Shown here: positions 1 through 11,585 of the stretch, one piece after another
Numbering within the stretch: position 1 is the first letter of the stretch
Layout: every line of letters begins with the position of its first letter
Assembly: GCF_039555335.1 (NCBI RefSeq)
Contig: NC_092628.1
Location: 81,990,315-82,054,314 of the forward strand
DNA length: 64,000 nt
Direction of reading: 5' to 3'
Source of the DNA: Amphiura filiformis
Taxonomy: Eukaryota; Echinodermata; Ophiuroidea; Amphilepidida; Amphiuridae
Program-made: the position numbers and the translations under genes
The notes under the pieces: generated by a model
Told to the model about the DNA's origin: nothing
The model's database searches: none
Seen by the model: only the letters and a program-made list of their open reading frames with translations

Positions 1-390
1 ATATTATTGAAAAATAACACCTTGATGTTTTGCAAAACTTCATACTTTGAAAACTTGCTTGATTTATAGTTGTTAATGAGTTATGTACGTTTTACAAAAG
101 TGATGTTGTTTCAGCCCTATTTACAACATAACTCGAGAACCACAGGACCTATAAAAGTATATCTGTAATATCAATGCAATTTTTTCCAAAGCTCACTTCC
201 AATATGATATGAACTACCAAATCACAATAGTTTGAAATAGTGTAAAACCTTAACTCCCAGTGTTGCTATGTAGGAGATAACTTGCCTGATCAGCAACTAT
301 GCCTCTTTTCTGTTATTGATGTTGTTTATCAATTTTTGTTTATTTAACCATCAATACTATCACTTGCACATTTCATTTTGAGGGAACCAA
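1..390. other. AT-rich sequence, no gene seen
   Basis: I see no splice-bounded coding segment, RNA gene or repeat end here. Confidence 0.4.
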
Positions 391-469
391 TTTCTTTTGA
401 ATCAAATATTTCAGCCACTTCAATATAAAGTTCAGCCCTACTGTATGGTTATCAGATGTATGAACAGCG

Positions 470-1773
470 ACATTTTCACATATTTTTTGTGGCACCTGAG
501 AGCACATCAGACATATGATTATCGAATCGCATTTCGAAAACGAGGAATATCCTTCTTATATCAATTTCTTGGCAAATGATTAAAAATTGATATTTTTAAA
601 ATTTAACAGTCCTCGAAGTAAATTGTATAAATTTAATGATGTGTACGTATACTTAAAGTGTATGTAACTGGGACAAAAAGCTGTCTATCATATGAAAATT
701 TTGACCCTTCATATTGAAGATAAAGATTTTTCCCCCCAAAACACAAAACACACAAAAAATGAGTCTTTTGGGGAAAAAAAACTCGATATGTTTAATATGA
801 AAGGTGTACATATCATTAGATTTATGAAGTTTACTTTGAGGATGGTTAAATAGGAAAAATATCAAATTGTAATAATTTGCGTAAAATGTGTGTTATTTCG
901 CGAATTTCAAAAAAATACAAGAATATTTAATACTAGGCGGTTACCCGTATTTGGCGGTTCTCGGCTGTCGCGGTTACCTGGCTGATGGTGACTGATGCCC
1001 ATAGGACAGTTTTTACTAATTTGACCTCAGATGACCCCTTGTGACCTTGAAATGACCTTCCAAAATTTGGCTCTAAATGTTGACTGTACCCACCACGTTT
1101 CATGCCCATACGACAGTTTGTAGTAATATGACCTTGGATGACCCCAAATGACCGTCCAAAAATTTGACTCTAAAAGTTGACTGTACCCACCAAGTTTCAT
1201 GCCCAGACAACAGTTTTTACTAATTTGACCTCAGATGACCCCTGGGTGACCTTGAACCACTAACCAATACAAACTTGTTCCGTCTTAGGTCAAGATGCAC
1301 ATACCCACTAAGTTGCATGCCCATATGACAGTTTTTACTAATTTGACCCTTAGATGACCTCTGGTGACCTTGACCCACTAACCAATACAAACTTGTTCTG
1401 TCCCGGGTCAAGACGCACCCACCCGTCAAGTTTGAGGAACGGGCGACCCCCAGTCCCTGAGAAAAACAGTTTTTACTCATTTGACCCCTGGATGACCTTG
1501 GGTGACCTTGACCCACTAACCAATACAAACTTGTTCTGTGTGGGGTCAAGCTGCACCCACCCACCAAGTTTGAGGAACGTGCGACCCCTAGTCTCCGAGA
1601 AAATAGGCGGACAGACACACAGATAGACAGATAGACGGATAGACAGATAGACGATGCGTATTATTATATAGATCATCAGGACATTCCTCGCATTCAGAAT
1701 TCAATTCGATATTTCTGATTTGCTCTAGGTCCCACAAAAATTACTGCGCAAACGTTGCTATCCAAGCCCTTAA
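470..1773. repeat. Foldback element, TTAA family, interrupted copy
   Basis: The left part (about 470-935) carries the words GAGAGCACATCAGACATATG, AACAGTCCTCGAAGTAAA and AAAGTGTATGTAACTGGGA, shared with full copies at 34201-34690 and 52058-52725. The right end (about 1672-1773) carries the inverted counterpart ending in CCCTTAA. Between them lies unrelated sequence (940-1671), so this older copy was split by a later insertion. The left terminus is too degraded to place. Confidence 0.6.
940..1671. repeat. Degenerate tandem-repeat insert with GATA-like tail
   Basis: About five imperfect units of 110-150 bp recur near 1000, 1093, 1201, 1322 and 1470. Each holds a version of GACAGTTTTTACTAATTTGA, GATGACCYCTGGTGACCTTG and, in the later units, CACTAACCAATACAAACTTG. 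The block ends in a GATAGACA microsatellite and TATTATATAGAT, a tail style seen in some non-autonomous retroelements. It interrupts a foldback element. Open frames across it have no coding signature. Confidence 0.6.
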
Positions 1774-2139
1774 CCCAAAGAGAAACGTGTGAAGAACATT
1801 CTTTGGGAGATTTATTGATTGATTTTGAACTCCTACTCAGCAACACATGGCGTTTTCTTTTATTTCTTTTGTAATAAACTACACATTTCTGTTTATGTGT
1901 ATTACCCCATTGGAATGGTCCAAAAATGTGTCCGTTTGTACAAATTTAATTAGCTCAGTGACGCGTGAACGGATTTGGATAATTTTTGAACCATTGTTAA
2001 GCAGACACTTCATGGTTTTTAAATCTTTAAGAATTTTTTTATTTTACTGCCGATATTTTAAGTTATGCACCAATTTCCATAGGGCCTAATTTTATTGAGA
2101 CACCCTTTATATTGTGCATTTAGAATAAAATAGACAAAG
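1774..2139. other. No gene seen
   Basis: AT-rich sequence with one 80-codon chance frame (1847-2089). No splice context or recognisable motif. Confidence 0.35.
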
Positions 2140-2416
2140 TATAGACGAATCCAACGAGCCAAGTCATGGTCAGGATTTGGTCGGCCATCTTTGGGTCCCC
2201 GCAACACCAAAAAGCCGCTTAAAAATCGATGTTAGATTATTTTGTGTTGTAAACTGTCATCATTCTTTTGTCTACGTGTAACACGGGTGATAGAATGCAG
2301 TTTAAAATACCCTCCAGAGCCGCATTATTTCACATTTTAGGTGAGATTGAGCAGACGAGGACCCAACTTTGGCAGACATTGAGGTATAGGAATGCGTGAA
2401 ATTGGATTCGTCTATA
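2140..2416. mobile_element. MITE with 15-bp terminal inverted repeats
   Basis: The ends are TATAGACGAATCCAA and its inverse TTGGATTCGTCTATA, bounding 277 bp without coding capacity. The flanking TA suggests a TA target as used by Tc1/mariner-type transposases; this is inferred from the ends only. Confidence 0.6.
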
Positions 2417-3150
2417 GGGCTTGAATTAATAATCCATGATATACTTCTGGCGAGATGTACAGGACAATTATCAGACTAAAATACATCGATATAGAGGTTA
2501 TCCACTTCACTCATGTGTGACGTCTAACAAAAGGCGCTGGTTCTCGTAGTATTCCTCATTCAATCCAATTCAATGCACGACCTCGCGGGCTATTTTGAAA
2601 CAGTCATGGTTGCACATGCAGGTACTTCTTTTGAAAGTCCTAAACAGGGTATAACTGTCGCTGATAGGATACGCAGCTTATAGAACACGGATAACCTCTA
2701 TTAATCCGCCGATTACGAGCTGATTAAACTTTTATAAGGAACTATTATGCCGCTATTATGAGCTTTTGTATCTTTGAATTTGAAATAAAAACGTGATTTG
2801 TATAATGTTGTTGGTTACAACTTGCAGTTGATGGTAGCAGTTTATGTTTATACTATCTTCCACGAATCACATTCATCAGACGAAACCCAGCAGCAAAGAA
2901 ACTTGAGGGCAGCATATCTCTGTGCCAACCTGCAGTAGTGCCACCAAAACTGACAGGACAGTATTTACGATGTTACTGTTGCTTGATGGCGGTATTATGG
3001 TTTTCAACCATGCATGATGATGACATTGCAGTGGCGTACCGTGGCCGCCCCAACCCCGGGGGGCTGAAGAAGAAACAATTTTGCCGCCCCTTCCTTAACA
3101 GCCCGAAAAGGTTGACCCAATTTTTTCACGGTCGTTTGAAAAGTGAAGAG

Positions 3151-3185
<35 letters not shown>

Positions 3186-4110
3186 TTTAGGCGATAGCGT
3201 CCCAAAAGCAACCTTTTTTCAAAAATTGTTATGCTTTTTTAATTTTTGGCGCCCTTTTTTCTTTGCTAATTCGGTTTGCCGCCCCCTTCGTTTTTGCCGC
3301 CCCTGTTTTTGCCGCCCCTTCTTCTTCCGCCGCCCCTTCGTTTTTGCCGCCCCCTACTTTGACTCCGGGGGGCTGGCGCCCCCAAAGCCCCCCAAAATAC
3401 ACGCATGCATTGTAACTATCAATACTGACGATAAAATATATTAATGATTTACAAAAAGTCAAGCAGGGAATGGGAAGGAACAACATGGACTCATATGCTG
3501 TGAAGTATGTTAAAATGTCAATTGTTAATTCCAAGAGCCTTATTTTGAGAACACTTGGACGACTGGTTTTTTTGCAACTAAAATATTATAATGAGTGGGC
3601 TGGCTGAGGCAAATCATATCATATTATGTTATATGCAAATGTTTTAAAAAAGTAAATAAGACTATATACTTTTGTCAAGTTCCTTGATGATGTTTTTTGT
3701 AATAACCTGGAGCATTCTTTAATTCTTGCTTTTGCCTGTGACACTTGTCGTATTCGTTGAGAAAAGATCAATGTACAACGATGCGATCAAACAAACTGAC
3801 TATGATCATAATTCCATTTAATTTTTGAGCTGTTTAATTAGACATTGACATGTTCATATCGTTTGTTCCCGAAATTAGTGACGAAAATTGACCAGTTGGG
3901 CCCGCCCTTCCATCAAGAGGCGCAGTTGTGGACCTGTGTCTCTGTAACTTTTACGTCTTTATACCAAGGATAACTAGAAAAATGATACCGTGTTGTATTA
4001 TAAAATAGAGGTGTCCTTTCTTTATTTTACTCGTCAGTTTAGAGGTCTCATTTGCAACATCGTTGGGATAAGACGAATTCGAAAAACTGTAAATTGAACA
4101 TTCATCTAAT
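2417..4110. repeat. Segmental duplication, copy A
   Basis: From GGGCTTGAATTAATAATCCA onward this matches 5556-6240 in the same order: ATACTTCTGGCGAGATGTAC, the block starting CGATTACGAGCTGATTAAAC, CATGCATGATGATGACATTG, and a distal block with CGTTGGGATAAGACGAATTC. Copy A is longer because of an insert at 3033-3409 and extra sequence at 3440-3880. No gene was recognised. Confidence 0.7.
3033..3409. mobile_element. Insert of GC-rich non-autonomous element in duplication copy A
   Basis: The equivalent site in copy B (near 6010) reads straight from GATGACATTG into TAACTATT. Here 377 bp intervene, starting CAGTGGCGTACCGTGG and followed by a second CATTG. The insert has a run of about 34 A and repeated TTTGCCGCCCC words. 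The CAGTGGCGTACC start resembles hAT-type ends, but the right end does not mirror it clearly, so the class is uncertain. The long frame through it is low complexity and not a gene. Confidence 0.55.
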
Positions 4111-4433
4111 ATCCTGCCGATTTCATTTAAAGTGTTTTTTTGCATGACATAAGCAAGAGTAGGCTATCAATTGTGTATATGATCTCATCTATTTTGTCAT
4201 TATTCGCGTTTCCAGTGCTTACAATGGCGGAAGGTCAGAAATTCGTTTGAACGAAGAGAGGAAAAAACTTCCAGTCCACAAAATGTCCACATGCCTTTAG
4301 AATGATAGCCAATTGGTTTAATTGGTTTCTGTAACGTGTCATAATATTGGTTAGGGAAGAAGGTTGCGCGTAAGTGAGGCTCTTTTGTTTCGGAGGCTTG
4401 TTTCTGGTAACACTAGATGGCGCTGTTTTTCCT

Positions 4434-4612
4434 CATTTTGTGTCTTTTTTCGCTGTCTTGTTTACCTGTACCAAGTTGACTTCTATCAAAAGATGTGTGA
4501 GTACCTGAGTGAACACTATGCTGAAAATGCTCCAGTTTTTGACACCGATGTAAGGTTTGTGACTGCCCACTTACGGTGCAGAATTTTACAGCCTTATGTT
4601 TCGGAAGCTTGA
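4434..4612 (+). CDS. Duplicated coding-like segment, copy 1 (possible terminal exon)
   Basis: After a pyrimidine-rich stretch and an AG near 4469, the frame reads VDFYQKMCEYLSEHY, then AENAPVFDTDVRFVTAHL and RCRILQPYVSEA before a stop. Copy 2 at 5376-5552 keeps the same frame and stop and changes Y to H and H to S. The charged, mixed composition looks protein-like rather than random. I recognise no family. It may be the last exon of an unknown gene, a pseudo-exon, or part of a transposon. No upstream partner exon was found. Confidence 0.3.
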
Positions 4613-4636
4613 TAGTGTTATAGGTATTTTTTATAT

Positions 4637-5375
4637 CATACTGCAGTTACTGTCCGTTTTCCTATACACAATACACAGTGCTCTTTCCCATTGACGCGTG
4701 ACCTCTACAAATAGCCCTACGTTAACAGTATGGGGATATGACTAGTTAACGTCGCTGTGTGAAAAATAACCGGCCAATATTAAAAGTACTCTTCTAAAGT
4801 TCTAGAAAATATAGTTTTTAACATGTCCTAGATTTTTAGTTAATTTAGATGTTTGGAAATATTCGTACTTTGGTGTTTTAGTTAATGTTATAGGTAATAG
4901 TACATTGCCTAGTTAACGTCGCTGTGTGAAAAATAACCGGCCAATATTAAAAGTACTCTTCTAAAATTCTAGACAATATAGTTTTGTAACATGTCCTAAA
5001 TTTTTAGCTAATTTAGGTGTTTGGAGAGGGTCGTACTTTTGTGTTTTAGGAAGGATATGTAAACGACAGATAACACCAAAAATATGAAGAAATTATTTCC
5101 AAACCGTGTTAAGTCAACAATCATTATGTTGCTCATTTTCAAGAATGCTGGTTTACAAAAAAAGTTTCCTTTATAATCGGTTACCCAACTGAAGCTTTAA
5201 TACAAACTTTATTGCGATATCGCACATGAAAACAGTCACATGTGCACAGCCAGAGAAGATCCGATTTAATCAGTTGAGCTGTTTCAATGAGTGTTATCTT
5301 GGTTTAATAGCTTTTAATGGGGTTAAGTCCTGCAAAGGTCGAGATGAATTCTACTGTAGACATGACTGCATCATG
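4637..5375. mobile_element. Non-autonomous DNA-element-like repeat, CATACTGCAGTTACTG family
   Basis: It begins CATACTGCAGTTACTGTCC and ends ACATGACTGCATCATG, giving short imperfect inverted ends. The same unit is at 15427-16233, where an empty site is visible, and part is inverted at 46505-46802. Internally, a block with GTCGCTGTGTGAAAAATAAC is tandemly duplicated (about 4739-4900 and 4910-5060). No transposase frame. It lies exactly between the two copies of the coding-like segment. Confidence 0.55.
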
Positions 5376-5555
5376 TTTTGTGTCTTTTTGTGGTGTCTTG
5401 TTTACCTGTACCAAGTTGACTTCCATCAAAAGATGTGTGAGTACCTGAGTGAACACTATGCTGAAAATGCTCCAGTTTTTGACACCGATGTAAGGTTTGT
5501 GACTGCCTCCTTACGGTGCAGAATTTTACAGCCTTATGTTTCGGAAGCTTGATAG
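5376..5555 (+). CDS. Duplicated coding-like segment, copy 2
   Basis: Nearly identical to 4434-4612: YLYQVDFHQKMCEYLSEHY followed by AENAPVFDTDVRFVTASL and RCRILQPYVSEA with the same stop. The duplication starts at TTTTGTGTCTTTTT on both sides and ends at GTTATAGG. It directly abuts duplication copy B. Product unknown; a processed or orphan exon is as likely as a live gene. Confidence 0.3.
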
Positions 5556-6240
5556 GGTTATAGGGCTTGAATTAATAATCCAAGATATACTTCTGGCGAG
5601 ATGTACAGGACAATTCTCAAACTAAAATACATCGATATTAATCCGCGATGTTATAAGGCCCGCCGATTACGAGCTGATTAAACTTTTATAAGGAACTATT
5701 ATGCCGCTATTATGAGCTTTTGTATCTTTGAATTTAGAATAATAATGTGATTGTATAATGTTGTTGGTTACAACTTGTAGTTGATGGTAGCAGTTTATTA
5801 TATGTTTATACTATCTTTCACGAATCACATTCATTAGACGAAACCTATCAGCAAAGAATCATGAGGGCAGCATATAGAAAACAATGTCTCTATTTCTATT
5901 TCTAGCACCAATCTATAGTAGTGCCACCACAACTGGCAGAGCAGTATTTACGATGTTGCTGTTCCTTGATGGCGGTATTCTGGTTTTTAACCATGCATGA
6001 TGATGACATTGTAACTATTAATAATGACGGCAGTATTGATAAAATATAATGATTTACAAATGAAGAAAAAGTCAAGAAGGGAATTTGGGCCCGCCCTTTC
6101 ATCAATAGGTGCAGTTGTGGACCTTTTGTCTTTATTTTGCTCGTCAGTTTTGAGGACTCATTTGCAATATCGTTGGGATAAGACGAATTCGAAAAATTAT
6201 AAGTTGAACATTCGTCATCCTGCTTTGCAACAACTTTAAT
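5556..6240. repeat. Segmental duplication, copy B
   Basis: Partner of 2417-4110, lacking the GC-rich insert and the middle part of copy A. Numerous point differences and small indels mean the duplication is not recent. The frames at 5902-6285 (minus) and 6024-6239 (plus) lie in shared repeat sequence and look non-coding. Confidence 0.7.
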
Positions 6241-6450
6241 ATATAAGCTTTCTGTATAATGACCCTGTGAATCCCACAGGTGCAATAATTAACACTCAAC
6301 ATCGTTCCAATGCTTTCCTACATCATAATGAAAACTATATATCCGATCATGAACATAAAAGCCTAATAAAGTCCTAATAGTAAGAATGGCAGGATTTCCA
6401 ATCTGAATCTGAGTGTCAACTTCTCATTATTTAGTTTCTCTAGTTCAATT

Positions 6451-7143
6451 CCCAGCAAACACAAAAACGTTTTAAAAACATTTTAAATAAGTTATATTTT
6501 GGCTTTTGGTTTAGGTAAAAACGTTTTTATAACATTAAAATATCGGGTTATATAAAGGTCATGATAACGTTTTAAAACGTTTTGTATGAAAACAACCTAC
6601 AAAAATATTTTTAAATGTTTTCAAAAAATGTTATTGTAAACTATTTTTGCAAACATTTTTGCCAAATATTGTGTCAATACTTAAATTACATTATGTTAAA
6701 ATATTTGAACCCAGCAAACACAGAAATGTTCTTAAAATGTTTTTTTCAAAACCTTTGAATAACATTTAAATGTCGGGTTATATAAAGGTCATGAAAATGT
6801 TTTTAAAACGTTATTGAAAATATTTTGGGCAAACATTTTTCGCAAAATATTTTTTCAACCCCAAAATAACATTCTGTTTAGAATGTTTTGTATCAAATTT
6901 TCAAGAAAGTTTTTGGAATGTTATTAAAACGTTTTTATACCCTTTATATAACCCGACATTTAAACGTTTTCTGTAAAACATTTTTGTTTACTGAGTAGTA
7001 GATTATCAAAAAATGTTTTTTAAGGTTATGAAAACATTTTATACTCTTAATATACCCTTTATATAACCCGACATTTAAACGTTTTCTGACAACCTTTTAT
7101 AACCTTTTGCGAATTATGTCGAAAACGTTTTGTGTTTGCTGGG
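6451..7143. mobile_element. Foldback element of the CCCAGCAAACAC family
   Basis: The ends are CCCAGCAAACACAAAAACG and GTTTTGTGTTTGCTGGG. The body is full of AAACGTTTT words and of TCGGGTTATATAAAGG and its inverse. An internal CCCAGCAAACACAGAAATG at 6711 shows it is composite, two elements back to back. Further copies are at 32047-32691 (opposite orientation) and 51190-51420 (degraded). No protein. Confidence 0.7.
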
Positions 7144-7159
7144 TTTCTATTTCAAGGAG

Positions 7160-7905
7160 GGAGAGGAGTCACAACATAGAGACAATGGTACTTGCGGACT
7201 TCTCAAAGGCGTTCGACCTCGTTGACCATGTGCTTCCTGCGATTTCCTCCTCAAACGTCAACAGTGTGTCAGATAAAACAGTGTGCTTTCAGATTATGCA
7301 ACTCTTCAAGGCGGTGTACAAAATTTGACCCAATTGGGTTTCAAATTCATTTAAATGAAGCTGCCCAAGACGCAAGGAGTCGGTGTTGGAAATATGTTGA
7401 TGAAATTTGTTGAGAATTTTCCGGTGGTTGTGCTAGTTGACTTCAGGATGACCTTGATCAGTTCTCAGAGTGGGCTAGTGACAGCCACATGAATTTGAAT
7501 CCCAGCAAGTGTCAAGCCATGCAGATTGCTTTTTCTAATCCATTGCCAACGTATCGCGACTGAAGAATTGGGACTGAATCACTATCATACGTCAATGAAG
7601 CCAACCGAGGTTATGACAACAGAATAACTTTAAATGGAATGTCCAGTTGGATTTCTAACAGAGTAAGAAATTAAGGCCATTCAAAAACGTGCCTGCAGAA
7701 CAATCCTGGGCCGACACTATTTATCGTATTGTGATGCTCTTCAAGTTTGACTACTTCTCTGACATCAGGGAAGAACACTGTCTTAGATATTAATTTGCTT
7801 AAATATTTAAGCTTATTTAATTCAATTATTGTTCTTATATGTATTTTTATATTGTAATTATTGTATGTAATTTGGCCTATGGGCAACGACTTGCAATAAA
7901 ATAAT
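7160..7905 (+). pseudogene. Decayed LINE reverse transcriptase fragment (CR1/L2/jockey-like)
   Basis: Around 7185-7235 the frame reads VLADFSKAFDLVDH, the motif-A block of non-LTR reverse transcriptases with the catalytic D. Near 7435-7520 another frame gives DDLDQFSEWASDSHMNLNP then SKCQAMQIAFSNP. Near 7675-7740 a third gives AIQKRACRTILGRHYLSYCD then ALQV, a C-terminal signature of CR1/jockey-type ORF2. Frames shift between blocks, motif B and the YxDD core are lost, and only about 700 bp remain. The 3' part runs into GGCCTATGGGCAACGACTTG then CAATAAAA and a pentanucleotide tail. Confidence 0.75.
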
Positions 7906-7962
7906 ATCAATCTAATCTGATCTAATCTAATCTAATTTAATTTAATCTAATCTAATCTAATG
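7906..7962. repeat. (AATCT)n tail of the LINE fragment
   Basis: About eleven imperfect AATCT units directly after the LINE CAATAAAATAATATC end; a simple-repeat 3' tail typical of CR1/L2-type elements. Confidence 0.75.
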
Positions 7963-7968
7963 ACATTT

Positions 7969-8900
7969 GTTATGGTCACTAAAATGAACCAGGCCCAAAT
8001 CACCTGCTTCCGAGTTTACTCAACACCAAACACGCAAACACACTGTATATAGTATAACTTGTGATAATTTATTAATTAGTGCAGTATGGCTGTCAATCAA
8101 TACAAAATCATATATACTACAATAATTTCTTTAGCTATGTTTACTTAACTAAGCCTTGAGATCTTGATTGGCTGACTTTCTGATGAGATTCCGTTGATGG
8201 TCTCAGTTCCTGATCCAAGATCCGGCAATGTCCAAGATCCTGTCTACTTAAGGTAAAGAACTGGTTTACCACAGTCTCAGACCAAAGTCCTGAAGACTAT
8301 GTTTTTTCTATCTTAGCTGCTCATGCTAGTGCTTTCCAAATGGTCTTCTATGTTAATCGTAAGCTCCTCTCTCGGAGATCTCTTAAGCAAGCTTTCTCCA
8401 CTTGACATACAGATAACACACTATGTTAGTCCAGCAAAAATGTCACAGTTCGTTGATGGAGACATTTCGGTCTGGCGCTTCTTTTGAGTCGAAAAAATAC
8501 CCCAATAAAAATGAAACACTATTGGCTTTCACTACCGCCTTTGACGTATTTTATACTCTCCAACACGCACAAGAACCGCGAACCGAAGTTTGAAGACTTC
8601 ACACAATAATGGTAACTTTTGTACCAACACTGGCTAACATAAGTTTCAGAGAGTTCCCTCTTATAACTCTAGTCTACTGCGTCAATCATTTCCTATCCAG
8701 GCTTTATATATCATTTCTTACCATTCTAGAATAATAAACTATATGGCATATTACAGCTTTTCCGAATATATCTCATTAGATCGCCACAAACCAGTCACAA
8801 GCATCAATCTGTTTCCAAATATAGCACATTACCTCAACACAAACCAATCAGATTTCTAGCATGAAAGTTCATTTGTGTTGGTAGACATCATAACCAATCT
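7969..8900 (-). repeat. LTR-like sequence, minus orientation
   Basis: Read on the minus strand it ends ...GTGACCATAACA, with GGTGATTTGGGCCTGG upstream of that end. The stretch at 16762 has the corresponding layout with GGTGATTTTGGCCTTG and an AATAAA before it. A CA end preceded by a poly(A) signal is typical of solo LTRs. The other boundary and a target duplication were not found and there is no coding sequence, so the call is tentative. Confidence 0.35.
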
Positions 8901-9007
8901 TCACTTAACCATGACGGGGGCCGATACCAGCTACCAACAGTCTACGACCAAGTGTTGGGGTCAAGGGTCCAAAAGGTCATTGATCCCAAACGTGGGTTGC
9001 CAGTCTC

Positions 9008-9036
9008 CCGATGAAGGTTGAAGTTACGACCGAAAA
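9008..9036 (+). ncRNA. Hammerhead-like motif, degenerate
   Basis: CCGATGA, then A, then GGTTG...CGACC (a 5-bp stem with a 6-nt loop) and GAAAA. The layout matches the minimal hammerhead-like motifs at 20.7, 25.7 and 38.9 kb, but the core differs from CUGANGA by U to C. Weak evidence; probably an inactive relic or coincidence. Confidence 0.25.
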
Positions 9037-9059
9037 TTTGAGGTATGTCTAATCTTGTG

Positions 9060-10100
9060 TTGAGATCAAAAGTTTAAAATCATAAATCAATCAGATTTCA
9101 TTAGTGTGTATAGATGGTTACTGTAATAGCGCCGCCGCCACCAGGACCATCTAATGTTCTAGAAGTTTCTGGGGCACTCCTGATCATTCTAGTAATATCC
9201 AAATGTTTCCAGCATTTCTACATGTGACTAAATATGAATTTCTTGTTCACTAGCATTAATCATTAGCATTCCAGAATATTACATAAACAAACGAATGGCG
9301 ATAAATATCAGAACTAGTGAAAAATAATGTCTAATGACAAAATACATATTATGGAATATTTTGGGGGCACATAACACATTTAAACACGTAATGAACATAC
9401 ACAACAATGTTTTGGTGGGATTCACGTAGCCACGGGACCTTTCTTTCCTCTAAGTTCACCAGACCTTGAAGGACTTTGTCTTCTAAGGCTGTTGATTTCT
9501 GCCACTCGACACATCCGTGAATCATTCTCCAATCATCATTGCATGCGTTGCAGTTACCAATTATTAAACCTTCTTCCGTGACCATTTTTTAGGAACTTGG
9601 ACAAGTTTCTTCCTCTCCGCGTTAAAATGCATTTCCGTCCTTCCGTTCATTGTAAGCGCTGCATTACACGCATGATGTCACCACAGCGGACACCTTCCAT
9701 CCCATCGAATAGCAAAACCCCCGGGGCATAATCTTAATTGTTCCATGCAAAGAATATTACTATCTTGTAAGTAATGTGAATTCGACAAGATATTGGATGA
9801 ATGTTCAGTGTAATTGTCTAGTGTATGTAGAAAACATTATAATTATTTTTAGCAACACCCAAACTGATAAATCGGCATTTATGATTTTACTGGTGCATAT
9901 TGAAGACGTTATCATGATTTTCAACTGAAAATAAAAATGTTTTAACTAGTACTTATTTTGATGGCAGTATTTTGTTAAAATCTGTAAAATTCTTTTCAAT
10001 AAAATTGTAGTTTGAAACACAGTTTGAATCAAGTAAAGTAAAGATAAACATGTTGTAAGGATTATGAAACTGAAATAAAATGAGTGGACTGGCAGAGACA
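9060..10100. other. No gene seen
   Basis: AT-rich sequence. The 78-codon minus frame at 9349-9585 is bounded by neither a good acceptor nor a good donor, and I recognise no domain in it. Confidence 0.35.
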
Positions 10101-10109
10101 AACTATACA

Positions 10110-10470
10110 CGAGGGGTGGTCAATATGTAATGAAAGCTGATTTTTGACCCCATATAGTGATTCTTTTTATGCACTTGATACCACAGAGTCGGCAGGAGTT
10201 TCCTGTGACTGAAACTTTTTAGACATTTTATAGACAAAGAGGTGAAAAACTAATGACGGGACGCACAGTTTCATTTTTGTCAGAGATGAAAAAATGACGT
10301 AAGCAATAATCTCTTACACAGATGTTCTATCCACATAATGGCATCATATCAGTATACCCATACTATCACAAAATATGCTTGCATATACCATCAGATGTAC
10401 ACGATGAGGTTGATGTACTATGTCATACCCACTGGAATAGTGAATGATTGGAAGAAGGGAAACAGGTACA
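10110..10470. repeat. Truncated copy of the 40.5-kb foldback MITE
   Basis: Shares the words for TGACGGGACGCACAG, TCTTACACAGATGTTC and CATACCCACTGGAATAGTG with the element at 40474-41087. Only one terminal repeat is recognisable. Confidence 0.5.
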
Positions 10471-11583
10471 TTGGAAGTGTTTGTACTTCACTTATATTTT
10501 TGATACTGTGGTTATAATAATAATGACTCGGCATGTCTACAAATCACTGCGAATCACTGGAGATCAGATCTCTTCAGTCCTTTCAGTTCTTAAAGGTGTA
10601 TTGAAAGCAGACATTTTCACCAAACATTAAAAGCATTTTGTAGTATCTGAACTCCGTGTGGCTAACCATGCTAGCGTTAAGTTGTTATTTTTGATATAGT
10701 GGGGGGGGGGGGGGAGTTGGAAAAATTGTCTTGAAGTAATGTGAATCCAGCATCTTTTTGCCGACAAAATAGGTCTATACAAATGTGCGCAAAGCGTGCG
10801 AAAAATGTTGGTAAATTGAAGCTAAACTGGTGAAATATGGTACAAAAGTGTAATAAATGTGCAGGAAGCGCGCAAAAATGGGGTTTTAAAGGTTAAAATG
10901 GCTAAATAGGAGGTTAATTTGGTCAGGAACCAACAACAGACGTGAAAAATATTGTTGTTAGACATGGCTGTTGTGTACAAAATACTACATATGCGTTATA
11001 TAATGCTTTTATATGTATTTATTTCCTCATATTCTACATCGTATCAATGATCATATTGTTTTATTCTAACCTTATGTTATCATCATCATTGTATAAGCAT
11101 GTATCTTAGTCTAATGAATGTATAATGATTGATGAGTAAATGAATAAACGAATAGTACCTTAAACTGTTCTGCGAAAAACACCTGCATCTCGTGATGTAA
11201 AGATCATGACCAAACATTTGTAAGGGCACTGAGCGGTTTGAGACTGTTGTCTTCAATTATCATGATTAGAGAGATTTCTATCTGTACTAGTCTACAGTGA
11301 CTCCTTAAGAACGAAGTCATGATTACGAGCACATTTTGGTATCAGTGCTGCGTAAAGATTGTTCAAATAAAAAAGTAATATAGTCACATTTCTTTTCTTT
11401 AAAAACAAAATTTAGGCAATTCAAACAGGGTTTAAGAATGTGTAATATACAACTATGTACTGACAAAGTAAGGTGATTGTTATAATAATTATTATATGGT
11501 TATCCATGAAATTGTACATCACTATCAGACATAATTTGGTAAACATTGGTATATCAAAATACAAATGAGTAGATAGAATATGT
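10471..11583. other. No gene seen; G-run and GCGC-rich repeat words
   Basis: Contains a run of about 14 G near 10701 and the words AAGCGTGCGAAAAATG and AAGCGCGCAAAAATG (10780-10885), suggestive of an old repeat. It lies downstream of the receptor gene's last exon, beyond its likely poly(A) site. Confidence 0.35.
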
Positions 11584-11585
11584 GA

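Noticed and set aside
1220..1676. Three overlapping frames on both strands (up to 132 codons)
   Set aside because: Their internal repetition follows the tandem DNA repeats exactly; all come from the 940-1671 insert.
2938..3444. 168-codon plus frame
   Set aside because: Runs through a poly(A) tract (lysine run) and repeated TTTGCCGCCCC words of an inserted repeat; low complexity, not a protein.
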